Shown one piece after another: positions 54,462-63,073 of a stretch of DNA of 64,000 nt. Location of the stretch: positions 434,001-498,000 of the forward strand of contig MU004181.1 in assembly GCA_010093605.1 (NCBI GenBank). The letters run 5' to 3'. The stretch's first letter is position 1. Every line of letters begins with the position of its first letter. The notes under the pieces were generated by a model that saw nothing but the letters and a program-made list of their open reading frames with translations, searched no databases and was not told the origin of the DNA. Source of the stretch: Lophium mytilinum. Its lineage: Eukaryota; Ascomycota; Dothideomycetes; Mytilinidiales; Mytilinidiaceae. The translations under genes and the position numbers were made by a program.

Positions 54462-55506
54462 ATGGCAGCATCCGTCTTCATCTATCGGTGGTCCGTCGGC
54501 GAGGTCCTTGCGGGGTATCTTTCCGGCAGGATGCTGCGGACTTTGGTAAGACGCCACGCCCAAAACGACTACTCTTTGAATACTACTAGCACATATAGGT
54601 TCTATATCGAAACTAGTTCAGGTCCGAGGACCTTCCACAGGCACTGAAGCCCGACATCTCCGCCGCCGTAACACTACTAGCTACATTAAGGTCAGCACAG
54701 TAGACGGGAGGGACAACCAACTCGTAGGCCAGTGCAGGGATGGCAATCGACCAGAATTTAGCGTGAACCTGATCCGACTCTTCGACCAAGTCCGGGAGTA
54801 CGAATACGGAGGCTGGTGGAAGATCCCCACAGTGCAGCGAGACTTCTTCCTTGAGCCCATGTACCGCCTCAACGTCTTTTCGTTTCCTACACCTGCTGCC
54901 GCGGACGCATTACGTCAACTGAACCAGAAGAGTTATGACTGGATCGAGGAGATCGCGGTCACCACTCTGTCCTATAATCCAGTCACGAGTGGTTTCGCGT
55001 TTCAGCTACTTTGTAACACCATAGCGGGGAAGCGACCAGAATCCCTCTACCGAATCCGAGTCACACCCGCTTGTGTAGACGAGTACCTACGATATCAGTA
55101 CGACTGCGCGGAAAGAGACCTTTTTCACCAATTTCCCCGCATTGTGGAAGTAATCATCCTGCGCGCAACCCGGGTAATAATGGCAATTCGGAACAACGGG
55201 TGGAGCATCGCCATCGAGTTGGACGCCAGCGGAATGAGTACTGAGCCCATCTGGCATGAGCACGAGGATGGCACCGGCCACTACTCGCACGAAGAGTCGA
55301 CCCGATTGATAAAGGACTACGAGCAGTCATGTTTCCAAGGCCGGTATAACGAGGTGGAGAAATTACTCCTTGGCCATGACATGGATGCTCTCAGCGTCTC
55401 TGAAATCCGGGAGATTATTGGAATGTCTGCCGGGTGGTTGGAAGAGGGCCAGGAGGGAGCGCAAGAGATTTTGTGGCAGCAGCGGATCCATGATAATTTC
55501 GTGTAG
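54462..55506 (+). CDS. RING-less derivative of the RING plus F-box-like family, 322 aa
   Basis: Exon 1 is 54,462-54,545 (28 codons) and exon 2 is 54,622-55,506 (294 codons plus TAG). The 76-bp intron is GTAAGA to TCAG, phase 0. Exon 1 reads SVGEVLAGYLSGRMLRTL, which matches the end of the RING exon in paralogs (VLGAQLSGRM); all zinc ligands are gone. In exon 2 the first 22 residues are read in a non-ancestral frame. The ancestral frame (EDLPQALKPDISAAVTLLAT) is visible one base over and then dies. After YIKVSTVDGRDNQLV the normal family frame resumes: FLEPMYRLNVFSF, VTPACVDEYLRYQYDC, VIILRATRVIMAIRNNGW and a helical tail to HDNFV. The shift stays open, so a protein could still be made. Either a decaying copy or a neofunctionalised adaptor. 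Confidence 0.6.
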
Positions 55507-55569
55507 ATGCTTTATCTGGCTAGAAAACGTTAATTAGAAGGTTCGAGAACGTCTACATACCTTGAAACT

Positions 55570-55605
55570 CTGCACGTCACCGTGGAGTGCCAGCCTACCT
55601 TGTGT
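55570..55605 (+). repeat. Tail-element core 3' of the 54.5-kb gene
   Basis: CTCTGCACGTCACCGTGGAG then TGCCAGCCTACC is a shortened core in + orientation, about 65 bp after the stop. Confidence 0.45.
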
Positions 55606-55638
55606 CAGTGCAGATGCCTCGATGACATGGTATACAGT

Positions 55639-55848
55639 GACAGGCCACAAGTCTGGGCACACTGGTACGCCATTGCTTGGAGGCCCCCGCAGGACTTCGA
55701 AGACTCAAGGGCAATGTCAAGCTTTAGGCTGTACATATTAGACTGCCTTTTGACTCACTGCCTGCTCAATAGCCAAGCCACCCCCAACAGTGGTGTTGTG
55801 TGGGCAAGTTCGAGCCGAGTCCGTGTGCCCAGCTTGTGGCCTAGGACT
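55639..55848 (-). mobile_element. Dispersed tail element, about 210 bp, with inverted ends
   Basis: Its ends GACAGGCCACAAGTCTGGGC at 55,639 and GTGTGCCCAGCTTGTGGCCT near 55,823 are inverted relative to each other. On the minus strand the interior reads, in order, the core AACACCACTGTTGGGGGTGG, GAGTCAAAAGGCAGTCTAAT, CTTCGAAGTCCTG and CCAAGCAATGGC. The same order occurs at 12.3 and 63.2 kb. It has no coding capacity. It lies about 350 bp 3' of the minus-strand gene at 56,194-57,838, in that gene's sense orientation. Confidence 0.7.
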
Positions 55849-56193
55849 GTAGCAAGCAAACATCGGGTGTAGGTATGCAACCTGTTTGCTCAATAATTGG
55901 GGTACAGGTTGCTCACAGTTCTGATAAAGAAGGTAAATCAACGGCAACTGAATCATATGCTGAATAAGTTGGCATAACTTAATGCCCACTTGGGATGTAA
56001 GCTCTGGTTTCTCTAGGCTAGATTGTCAGACCAGCGAGCCTCGCCGTATCATTACTAGGGTTAGAAAGCATGCAAGTAGGAAACCCCATTTCAGTCTATC
56101 TACTACCTGGACCCAGTGCCTCCGCGATTAGGTGTCCCCCGCCCATATCTTTCTTACCGCTTCCTGACATATATACTACACGTGCGTCCTAAT

Positions 56194-57838
56194 CTAGTCT
56201 AGTCCGATCTTCTTGCGCTTTGTCGCCGAGTCATCTCCTCCATGCGATGCATCGATATTGAATGCCTCCTCCGCAGCGCGTTTGCGGTCGTCGTGGTTTG
56301 TAGAGCTATCTTCTGTGGCTGCCAGTGGTGTCTCAATACTGGCTCGCGTAGTCGCTTGTGCTTCGAGAGTCCTCAGAAGTTCGAGGAAGTGATCGAGCTC
56401 CTCGAGAAGGAATTCATTGTCCTTGTCCGTCAACGTCTCGGCTAGAAACTTATCATCGTTTTCATCCTCCTCGTCACTAGTATCATCCTCGGAATTCTCA
56501 TCCTCAGAACTCTCTTCCTCAGAACTCTCTTCCTCGGCGTCATCCCCAGACATTTCTTCGCTGGTTCTATGCTCAGAGCCTTCAAAGCTAACCTCTTCCT
56601 CGGAATTCTTTTCTCGGTCGAGTGCGTGTCGTTTCTCTTGTAAGAGCCGTGCTAGCTCTTGGGCTTCTCGCACTACGCTCTGGAGGATCTCGTCCGTAGG
56701 TTTGATCTTGAGCTCCTGACCCGCAAATATCGATCCCACTAGGACGAGTTTCGCCTTCAAACGACGAGGTATGCTGGTAGGATCCTCGGGTTGATCTATA
56801 TGGCCAGGCTTGCGCAAGCGTGGCGGGATAAAATCCTTGGGAACTTGCACGAGGTTCTCCCAAAGAGCTTTGTCTTTAGCGGCGAGCAACGGAAGTGCAG
56901 CTACGGCGAGAGTCGTGGTGAAAGCGTCAATGGCTGGATCCTTGCTCACATTGTAGTCAGGGTCTTCACACAGGTAGTCGTCGACAGCCATAGAGTAGAT
57001 ACGGATCGACCGGAAAGACTTGGCCTTCGCGAGGATTACAGCGAGCTTTGCGACGTCGAGGCGGCCTTCGTCGCCGTAGTCAAGACGTTGCATCTCTACC
57101 TTCTCCAGCTGGTCGAAGTTGTCTCTATTCAGATTGCGGAGAAAGTGTCCTACCGTCCCGTCATCTAGACGGAACGTATTGACTCTGTAGTGAGCCTCTA
57201 GGAACAGGCATTGGAGCTGGGGGTCCGCTGGCTGGCCATCCTTGGTTCGGTATTGCTCCAGAGGCTCCACCAGGCTCACTCTGTAGTGTTCGCCATCGAA
57301 GTTGTCAGGGTACCACTCGTGATCGGATGACTCGTAGGCGAAGCCCATCCACTGACTATGTTGAATTGTGCCATGCTCTATGCGGCGTACCTCCATGGGA
57401 CCTTTGAGTCTCACAGAATCTTCCATGTCGGCTTTCACATCGTTCGGCAAGTCCTCGTACCGTGCATACGCAACACGAGGATCCTGCTGAACGGTCAGTC
57501 GTGCCGCATGAGTATTTTGCCGCTAATCCTACCGATGTCTTGAAGTCCTGGCGGGAAAGTCGCACACGTAGGACGTTGCTGAGCGTGAAATGATCTCGGC
57601 AGTGGGGGCAAATGGTCTTCCTATTTGTCCATCGCGCTAGACAGCGAGAACCGATCTTTCTCTTGCAGCAGGTCGTCTGGATCTGTTCAGTGTGCGCATC
57701 GTCTTCATAGTCCTCCAGGCAGATAAGGCATCCCTCATCCTCATCCTCCAAAGACGATGTAGTAGCCGCACCATCATTAGCATCATCATTTGAAGGGTTT
57801 ATAGGCGCATCAACGGCTTGATCTTCCTTTTCCGGCAT
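56194..57838 (-). CDS. Degenerate-RING plus F-box-like protein, 531 aa, acidic C terminus
   Basis: Exon 1 is 57,838-57,533 (102 codons) and exon 2 is 57,483-56,194 (429 codons plus stop). The 49-bp intron is GTAGGA to CAGCAG, phase 0; splicing three bases earlier would add one Gln. The RING region is CLICLEDYEDDAH, then TCCKRKIGSRCLARW and ICPHCRDHF. By alignment with CNHEICKKC, His becomes Arg60 and one Cys becomes Gly63, so two zinc ligands are lost. Exon 2 has YEDLPNDVKADMEDSVRLKG (F-box-like helix), LEAHYRVNTFRLDDG (signature) and SMAVDDYLCEDPDY. It then carries an extension found in no neighbour: an acidic low-complexity tract (EEESSEEESSEDENSEDDTS) and a nuclear-signal-like end ATKRKKIGLD. 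No stop or shift is seen, so it may be active in a RING-independent way. Confidence 0.78.
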
Positions 57839-57859
57839 CTTCTCGGCGGGGTCGGGGCG

Positions 57860-59480
57860 GGAGGCGATGTTCGAGTTCTGGCGTCGATGGTGTAAGATTT
57901 AGTGTTTCAATTCTGTCCGGGTCCGGAGTTTTTGACAGCGTCCGTGCTCATCGTGATCCCAGACGGGTGCAAAGCGTACGTAAGCAATGGGAAAGTCATA
58001 CATTGATAATACATACAGCTGTATATAGCCCTAGTCTACCGACGCGGCTGCATTTTCATTAGCCTGTTAAGCCAGCGATACAATGCGCCTGAAAGTAGCT
58101 CAAAAGGCAACCAACTCTAAGGTCACATGCCTATATGTTTACAGCCGTTGATGAGCAACATGATTTTACCATTCAGTCTACTACGTGGCTCGGATCTTCG
58201 CGCTGTCGGCAAATCGAGCTCCACGACTTTCAAACTTCTAAGTCTGCTTTACCAGCACGCAGAACCCTCGTCTTTGCACCGCAATGGCAACAAATCTACA
58301 CGCTGCAGTCTCAAGCGATCTATAAGCTCAAGGCGGGGAGGCGAGTTTTGGTCATCCGCCTTTAGACAACAAGACTTTCTAACTCGGCACAGGGCCAGAC
58401 GGATACGTCTCCTAGGGACAAATTCGATCTTACAAACCTCTCCGCGACGGATCCTTCACTCGCGCCCCACGCTGAGATCGCGCTGGAACCAATGCTACCT
58501 AGTCTGAACAGCTCGGATGTCCAACGTGGCGAAAAGAAGCCCAAATACTTGGAGAAGGTTGGTAGGCTAGGTAGTCACATTATGAACTCTCTTCAATGCG
58601 AATTCCTACGTAATACCTTCGGCTTCAGAATCTCCTCAACTGTGGTATTGGTTTGATGACCGTTATGTAGATCTTGGGCTCCCCTGATCTTTCGTTCTCA
58701 TATGGGCGCATGATGTACTTTCTTGAGGGTGTGAATAAGAATAAGTAAGCTGAGATTTCTTTGATACATTTGAGACATCCCAAACCATTTCAATTCCTCT
58801 CATCCAATCTTAAGCGTTCATGGCCATGATTCGGCACAGCGGTGTGACTCTTTTGCATAACTACTTGGAAGTCTCCCAGCAGACTCGTCGCCGTCCCTGG
58901 CTGAATACTCATTTAATAACAGTTCAAATCTTACCAAATAGGTTGTTGATTAGGAAAGACCCTTTTCGGTTTGAGACAACTTAGGCAGCATTTGTCAGGT
59001 AGAAAAAAGGCGCGTATCCGCGCATCTCCAAGTCATACTTCAAATGTGACATTCCATCTCACATCCAAAGATCCCTACAGGGCACCTCTGACAGTGCTAG
59101 TGGGGCGAAAAGGTTCGTGGTTCAACAAATTGATATCCAGCACCTTGAGCTTCCATTCTCACTTTGGAACCGGATAGAATAATTCAATATCTATTGAGGT
59201 AGGCCAAACAACACCGAAAATCTGGAAAACAAGTTGATCAGGAGTGCTCCAAAACAGTTTCCACCTTCATGAATTTGAATACGTCATAGTTCAGTACGGA
59301 CTTGAGTAGATTTGTACCCCGATGGGCACTCTTCGGATCCTGCGCGCAGCAATAGTGAAGATGCAAAAAGGTGAAGTTACAGGCCCGTGCGTCTCTTTTC
59401 TCTACTATGTCAGCTCGAAAGCGTCATGTCTATCTTCTTTCCTTGTCCGAAAGTCCTCATCATCCTCCTACGCATTGCTC
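57860..59480. other. Intergenic, no gene recognised
   Basis: The + frame at 58,127-58,504 (126 codons) and shorter frames have no domains or splice signals. The region contains the promoter of the minus-strand gene at 57,838 and the upstream side of the 59.5-kb gene. Confidence 0.4.
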
Positions 59481-59528
59481 AAAAAAGCACCAAAAGCACA
59501 CAAAACCTACACACAAAACCTACACACA

Positions 59529-59918
59529 ATGTCCACAAACAACCACGCCGACGATCACGAAGACCCCGCCGAGCAGCCGGCCGAGCATGATGCGGAGGCG
59601 CAAGTGGGACTTCTGTACCAACTCGACCCCCCCGAGGCCACCAGCATGGAGGAAGCCTGGGTCTGGAACGACCATTGGTGCAAAGAGGAGACAGAGACGC
59701 AGGCAAAGATGCACAAGTACTACCAGAAGTACAAGATGGGTACGTTCTCCTGCATTGTGTGGCCCTAATCTCACGTAATTGACGTTTTTGTAGAAAACGA
59801 GCTCGCGAAGGTCCGCATGGAGTACCTCGCCCCCGGCCCCTCCACATCAGCCCCAACTGAGACACGTTGGTGGCGTCGCGTGTTCGGCCTCAAGGGGTAC
59901 CAGCGCCTGGCCGACTGA
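59529..59918 (+). CDS. Two-exon orphan-type acidic protein, 111 aa
   Basis: Exon 1 is 59,529-59,739 (70 codons plus one base) and exon 2 is 59,794-59,918. The 54-bp intron is GTACGT to TGTAG; phase 1, giving a Glu at the junction. The protein starts MSTNNHADDHEDPAEQPAEH, has an acidic N-terminal half with LDPPEATSMEEAWVWNDHW, then KMHKYYQKYKMENELAKVRM. It ends in a basic aromatic part, ETRWWRRVFGLKGYQRLAD. No signal peptide or membrane segment. The layout (acidic leader, one intron, helix, Trp/Arg-rich tail) resembles the 9- and 20.5-kb proteins, but no direct sequence match is evident. Tail array follows 3'. Confidence 0.6.
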
Positions 59919-60174
59919 AGGGCGCGGTATCGAACAGTCCTACAGCACGCGAATGGGGTAGACGTCCGTGGGTTAGGCTTGGCGGCTTAGATTGGAGTGT
60001 GCGAGAGAGATAGAGTAGAAAAGGCTCGCGAACCTAGATCTTATGTACGGTGTTTTGGAGCTGCTGGGCGGAGTCTAGGGGCGGAAGATTGATCTATCAC
60101 CAACGACAGTCGTGGGGCTCGGGCGGCCTGGAATGAAGTCTTTTGCTGCCTTGATATGAGATTGCTCCGGAAAT

Positions 60175-60551
60175 TGCTCTGGATCTGTGATTGCGACATT
60201 AATGGTATATGAATTTCCATCTGCTTGCCGCCGTCTGAGTTGTACCTTGACCGGGTTCAAATCCAGATTTCAATGTCAAATTTCCAAAGGTACAACCTAG
60301 ACAACCGTCATTTACTATTCTAGATCCGTGATGGTGACATTGAGGATGTATGATTTTCCCTCGGCATACCGCCGTCTGAGGTGTACTTTCCTCCGATTAA
60401 AATGTAGATATCAATGTCCAATACCCAAACGTCAAAATTAGAAAACTGCCATTACCCTGCTCCAGGTCTGCGATCTTGACATTAATGATGTACGATTTTC
60501 CTTCGGTATACCACCGTCTGAGGTGTACCTCCCCAGGATGCAGACCGAGAT
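60175..60551 (+). repeat. Tail-element tandem array, three copies, period about 140 bp
   Basis: Cores GCCGCCGTCTGAGTTGTACC (60,227), TACCGCCGTCTGAGGTGTAC (60,367) and TACCACCGTCTGAGGTGTAC (60,508) are spaced about 138-141 bp. Each is preceded by a GACATTRAxGxTRTATGA-like block and followed by an ATATCAATGTC-like block. The array is in the sense orientation of the gene at 59,529-59,918. The third unit abuts the stop codon of the opposite-strand F-box-like gene. Confidence 0.75.
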
Positions 60552-61316
60552 TTAGATCCTCTGCGCTCCAGCATCCTTAAGCCCTTGAGTAAAGTCTTCC
60601 TTGAGCCTGCCAATTTCCTCATCAATAACCTCGTCCGGTGCTTCCATACTCCAATAGCGTACGTTCAACTCAGAGCAAGTCGCGAGAAAATGAAACACCT
60701 TGACAAGATCCACTTCCTCCGGAGCCCCAAGACGTAGAACGGTTTTAGGATCCTGGAGACTGCCCGGCTTTTCCAGGAGCTTTCGACAGTTTTTCAGAAC
60801 TCTCTTCATAGCATCAGCACCCATCTCATGCAGTCTGTTGCGTACCCACGCTTCCGGCATGCCCTCATACATCTGTAAAAAGTGTCGATGAACATAAATC
60901 TTGGGACAAAGCTCTAGCACGGCAAGATCTTCCATTTCCCGGACCAAATCCCACGTATGCATGAGATGCTGAGCTTTCCCCTTGGGTATACCCATCCTCA
61001 GATATCGGATGCTGTTGAACATGTCCGGCCGAAGCCTCCGAAGAAAGACATTCATGGCCATGGAGCTCCGAAAATAGAATGTATTCTTCCTGTAGAATTC
61101 CTCTCCAATGACACGGCGTAGTCTCTTGTTGATCCCGAGCAGAGATGGAAGATTTTCAAGTGACGATTTGCTTTCCTTAGGCCACATGTCCTCGTTCAAA
61201 GTCCACGGGCCTTTCGGCGAGTTGACTTTGATCTCTTTGTTGAAGACTATCAGATCGCTGGATATGGGAAGCAAAAGCTCATCCGGGAGCTTCATTAGCC
61301 CCTTGTTGATGCACAT
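60552..61316 (-). CDS. F-box-like family protein, 254 aa, single exon
   Basis: A single-exon frame. The second ATG (residue 8, MKLPDELLLPISSDLIVF) is the more likely start, by comparison with the 62-kb gene, which starts four residues before its own F-box-like helix. The signature RVIGEEFYRKNTFYFRSSMA is followed by FNSIRYLRMGIPKGKAQ, the strand that follows it in the family. Helical blocks with AVLELCPKIYVHRHFLQMYE and LKNCRKLLEKPGSLQDPKTV come after. No RING exon is found upstream. The last codons and the TAA fall at the end of the third repeat unit of the 60-kb tail array, so the present stop may have been set by that repeat. Role by analogy: substrate adaptor; not shown. Confidence 0.72.
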   Translation of the reverse strand: MCINKGLMKLPDELLLPISSDLIVFNKEIKVNSPKGPWTLNEDMWPKESKSSLENLPSLLGINKRLRRVIGEEFYRKNTFYFRSSMAMNVFLRRLRPDMFNSIRYLRMGIPKGKAQHLMHTWDLVREMEDLAVLELCPKIYVHRHFLQMYEGMPEAWVRNRLHEMGADAMKRVLKNCRKLLEKPGSLQDPKTVLRLGAPEEVDLVKVFHFLATCSELNVRYWSMEAPDEVIDEEIGRLKEDFTQGLKDAGAQRI

Positions 61317-61985
61317 TTGGCGAATTTAGGGGTGTTTGAGGGGATCGTCGCGTAGTTATATCTTGATGGAGGCACCGGATTGCTTTACTTCGCATTAGAA
61401 TCTTCTGGCTCTAGAAGCAAACCCCATAGCTTTCTAGAAAGAGAGTTCGTGTTTGGCAATCATAGGTTAGAGAATACTTCTGCAAAGAACCGGACACTAC
61501 TGCACTTGGGCATGTGTCTGGGCACACGAGCATCACCTTTGAAAGCTAGACGTCACTGTAAGGAGTATCCCGAATACTAGTCGGATAGCCCGGCAAAGGC
61601 ACAGTCGAATAGTAGCCCTATTACCATTATGTAGACTCGACATCGTATTTGGAATTCAAGAAGTCAGTCGGGACGCCCCAAGCAGATGTATCTAGTGCCG
61701 CATCTTGCGATATGGTATAACCATGATATTCTTCCTCTTATTTTAACATTCAAGTAGCTACTATGTGCATAGCCGCCGCGACTGCCATATAAAAAATCTC
61801 TTTTAAGTAGGCGGCTCAGGATCTCCCCAGATCAGTCCAGAAAGCGGGCCTCGCTCTGATCTGCGTTATCGAGATATTCTAGAAGGCCAATGCTAGTTCG
61901 CGGGCCCACCGAAAAGAAGCTATGCCTCAAACAAATACGAGCCAACACTAGTCAAGCTGTACGGTAGGCATCTCCACCCTAACCC
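61317..61985. other. Divergent intergenic region with a tail-like core at about 61,540-61,575
   Basis: GGGCACACGAGCATCACC, then GACGTCACTGTAAGGAGTAT and CCCGAATAC resembles the tail element including its GGGCAC end motif. It sits between two divergently transcribed F-box-like genes, so it does not fit the rule of a 3' location. No gene is seen. Confidence 0.45.
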
Positions 61986-62765
61986 ATGGCAAAGCTGCTC
62001 AGCTTTCCCGAAGAGCTGCGCATTGTCATTCTCAAAAACATCGTAGTTTCGGATGACCCGATAAGATCAGAAATATGGACGTCCAAATCACTGGCCTCAA
62101 ATACCAGATGGCGGACTTCCGACGAGTACTATGCTAAAGCTCGCAAGTTCAGGTCCGACGTCTTATCAACTTTCGAGACTCCGGGACTATCACACCTTGC
62201 GAGAGAGATCTTCTACAAACAAAACACCTTCGATTTCTCCAACATGATACATTTTCATCTCTTCCTCACGGCGACGACGGCCTTGGGGTCCCTTCAGGGA
62301 CCCGGAATCGACCAGACGTGGATTAGGCGCATCGTGGTCTGGGTGACGCCTTCGGAGGCGCCTTTCATTAGGAATTGGTGGCAAGATTTGAGAAGGTGTG
62401 GAGACCTAGAGAGCTTGGTATTCGTATTGAAACCATCCTTCCCGTACTTTGGCGTACCGCACAACCAGCTGCAAGGAAATCCTTTCCTAGGAGTACTTGC
62501 TGACCTAGCTCGTGCTCGGTATGCAGAAAGTGCGCTGAGGCTGCAAGACGATCTGCTGGCAAACAGCGAGGGATTTGTGAAGGAGCCGGGTAGAGTGCGA
62601 AGCCCAAAGAGCGTGCTTCAATTCAGCTTGAATGAGAACGATGTGTTCATGCGGCTTGATATGGGAGAGTGTAAGACTAGCCGTACGGAAGAAAGCCTCC
62701 GAGACCAGATATTGGATGTGAACCGGAGGTTTGAAAGTGCGACGATGGAGTTGCTTACTGCATAA
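61986..62765 (+). CDS. F-box-like family protein, 259 aa, single exon
   Basis: ATG in good context (CCCATGGC). MAKLLSFPEELRIVILKNIV is the F-box-like helix. LAREIFYKQNTFDFSNMIHF is the clearest copy of the family signature in this window, followed by WIRRIVVWVTPSEAPF and DLESLVFVLKPSF, strand-like blocks. The C-terminal part (SALRLQDDLLANSEGFVKEP, then RVRSPKSVLQFSL) parallels LLEKPGSLQDPKTVLRLGA in the 61.3-kb gene, so these two divergent genes form a closer pair. They are separated by 669 bp. No intron, stop or shift. A tail core follows at 62.87 kb. Confidence 0.75.
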   Translation: MAKLLSFPEELRIVILKNIVVSDDPIRSEIWTSKSLASNTRWRTSDEYYAKARKFRSDVLSTFETPGLSHLAREIFYKQNTFDFSNMIHFHLFLTATTALGSLQGPGIDQTWIRRIVVWVTPSEAPFIRNWWQDLRRCGDLESLVFVLKPSFPYFGVPHNQLQGNPFLGVLADLARARYAESALRLQDDLLANSEGFVKEPGRVRSPKSVLQFSLNENDVFMRLDMGECKTSRTEESLRDQILDVNRRFESATMELLTA

Positions 62766-62870
62766 GTTCTACAGGATGCTCTACGCTTCGTTAGTGTTTT
62801 GTAGTAAAGCGTTCATGATGGAATTACTTGCGAATTGAGAATTAAAATGACTGGACATAGATGTAAATGC

Positions 62871-62902
62871 CAGATATACTGCGCGGGAGTGCCTCCATAC
62901 TC
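62871..62902 (+). repeat. Tail-element core 3' of the 62-kb gene
   Basis: CAGATATACTGCGCGGGAGT then GCCTCCATACTC matches the core (GAYAC...GGGAGTGCC) in the sense orientation of the gene, 106 bp after its stop. Confidence 0.45.
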
Positions 62903-63073
62903 ACTCTGCGTCTCGTGAATCATCCTGATCCTGATAGGGCTACGCTAAGGGCGGAGCATCTCCCGGTGGGCATTCACTCAACAGCTCAAGCTACAGTTTT
63001 GTCCACCTAGCATGCCGTCAAAGCAAAACACCTGCTCCTTACAACTACCATCACTCTGACCCTCGTCATCCAA

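Noticed and set aside
60552-61316. Assigning the 60-kb array to the minus-strand F-box-like gene
   Set aside because: Its cores are in + orientation, which fits the 59.5-kb gene and not the gene on the opposite strand.
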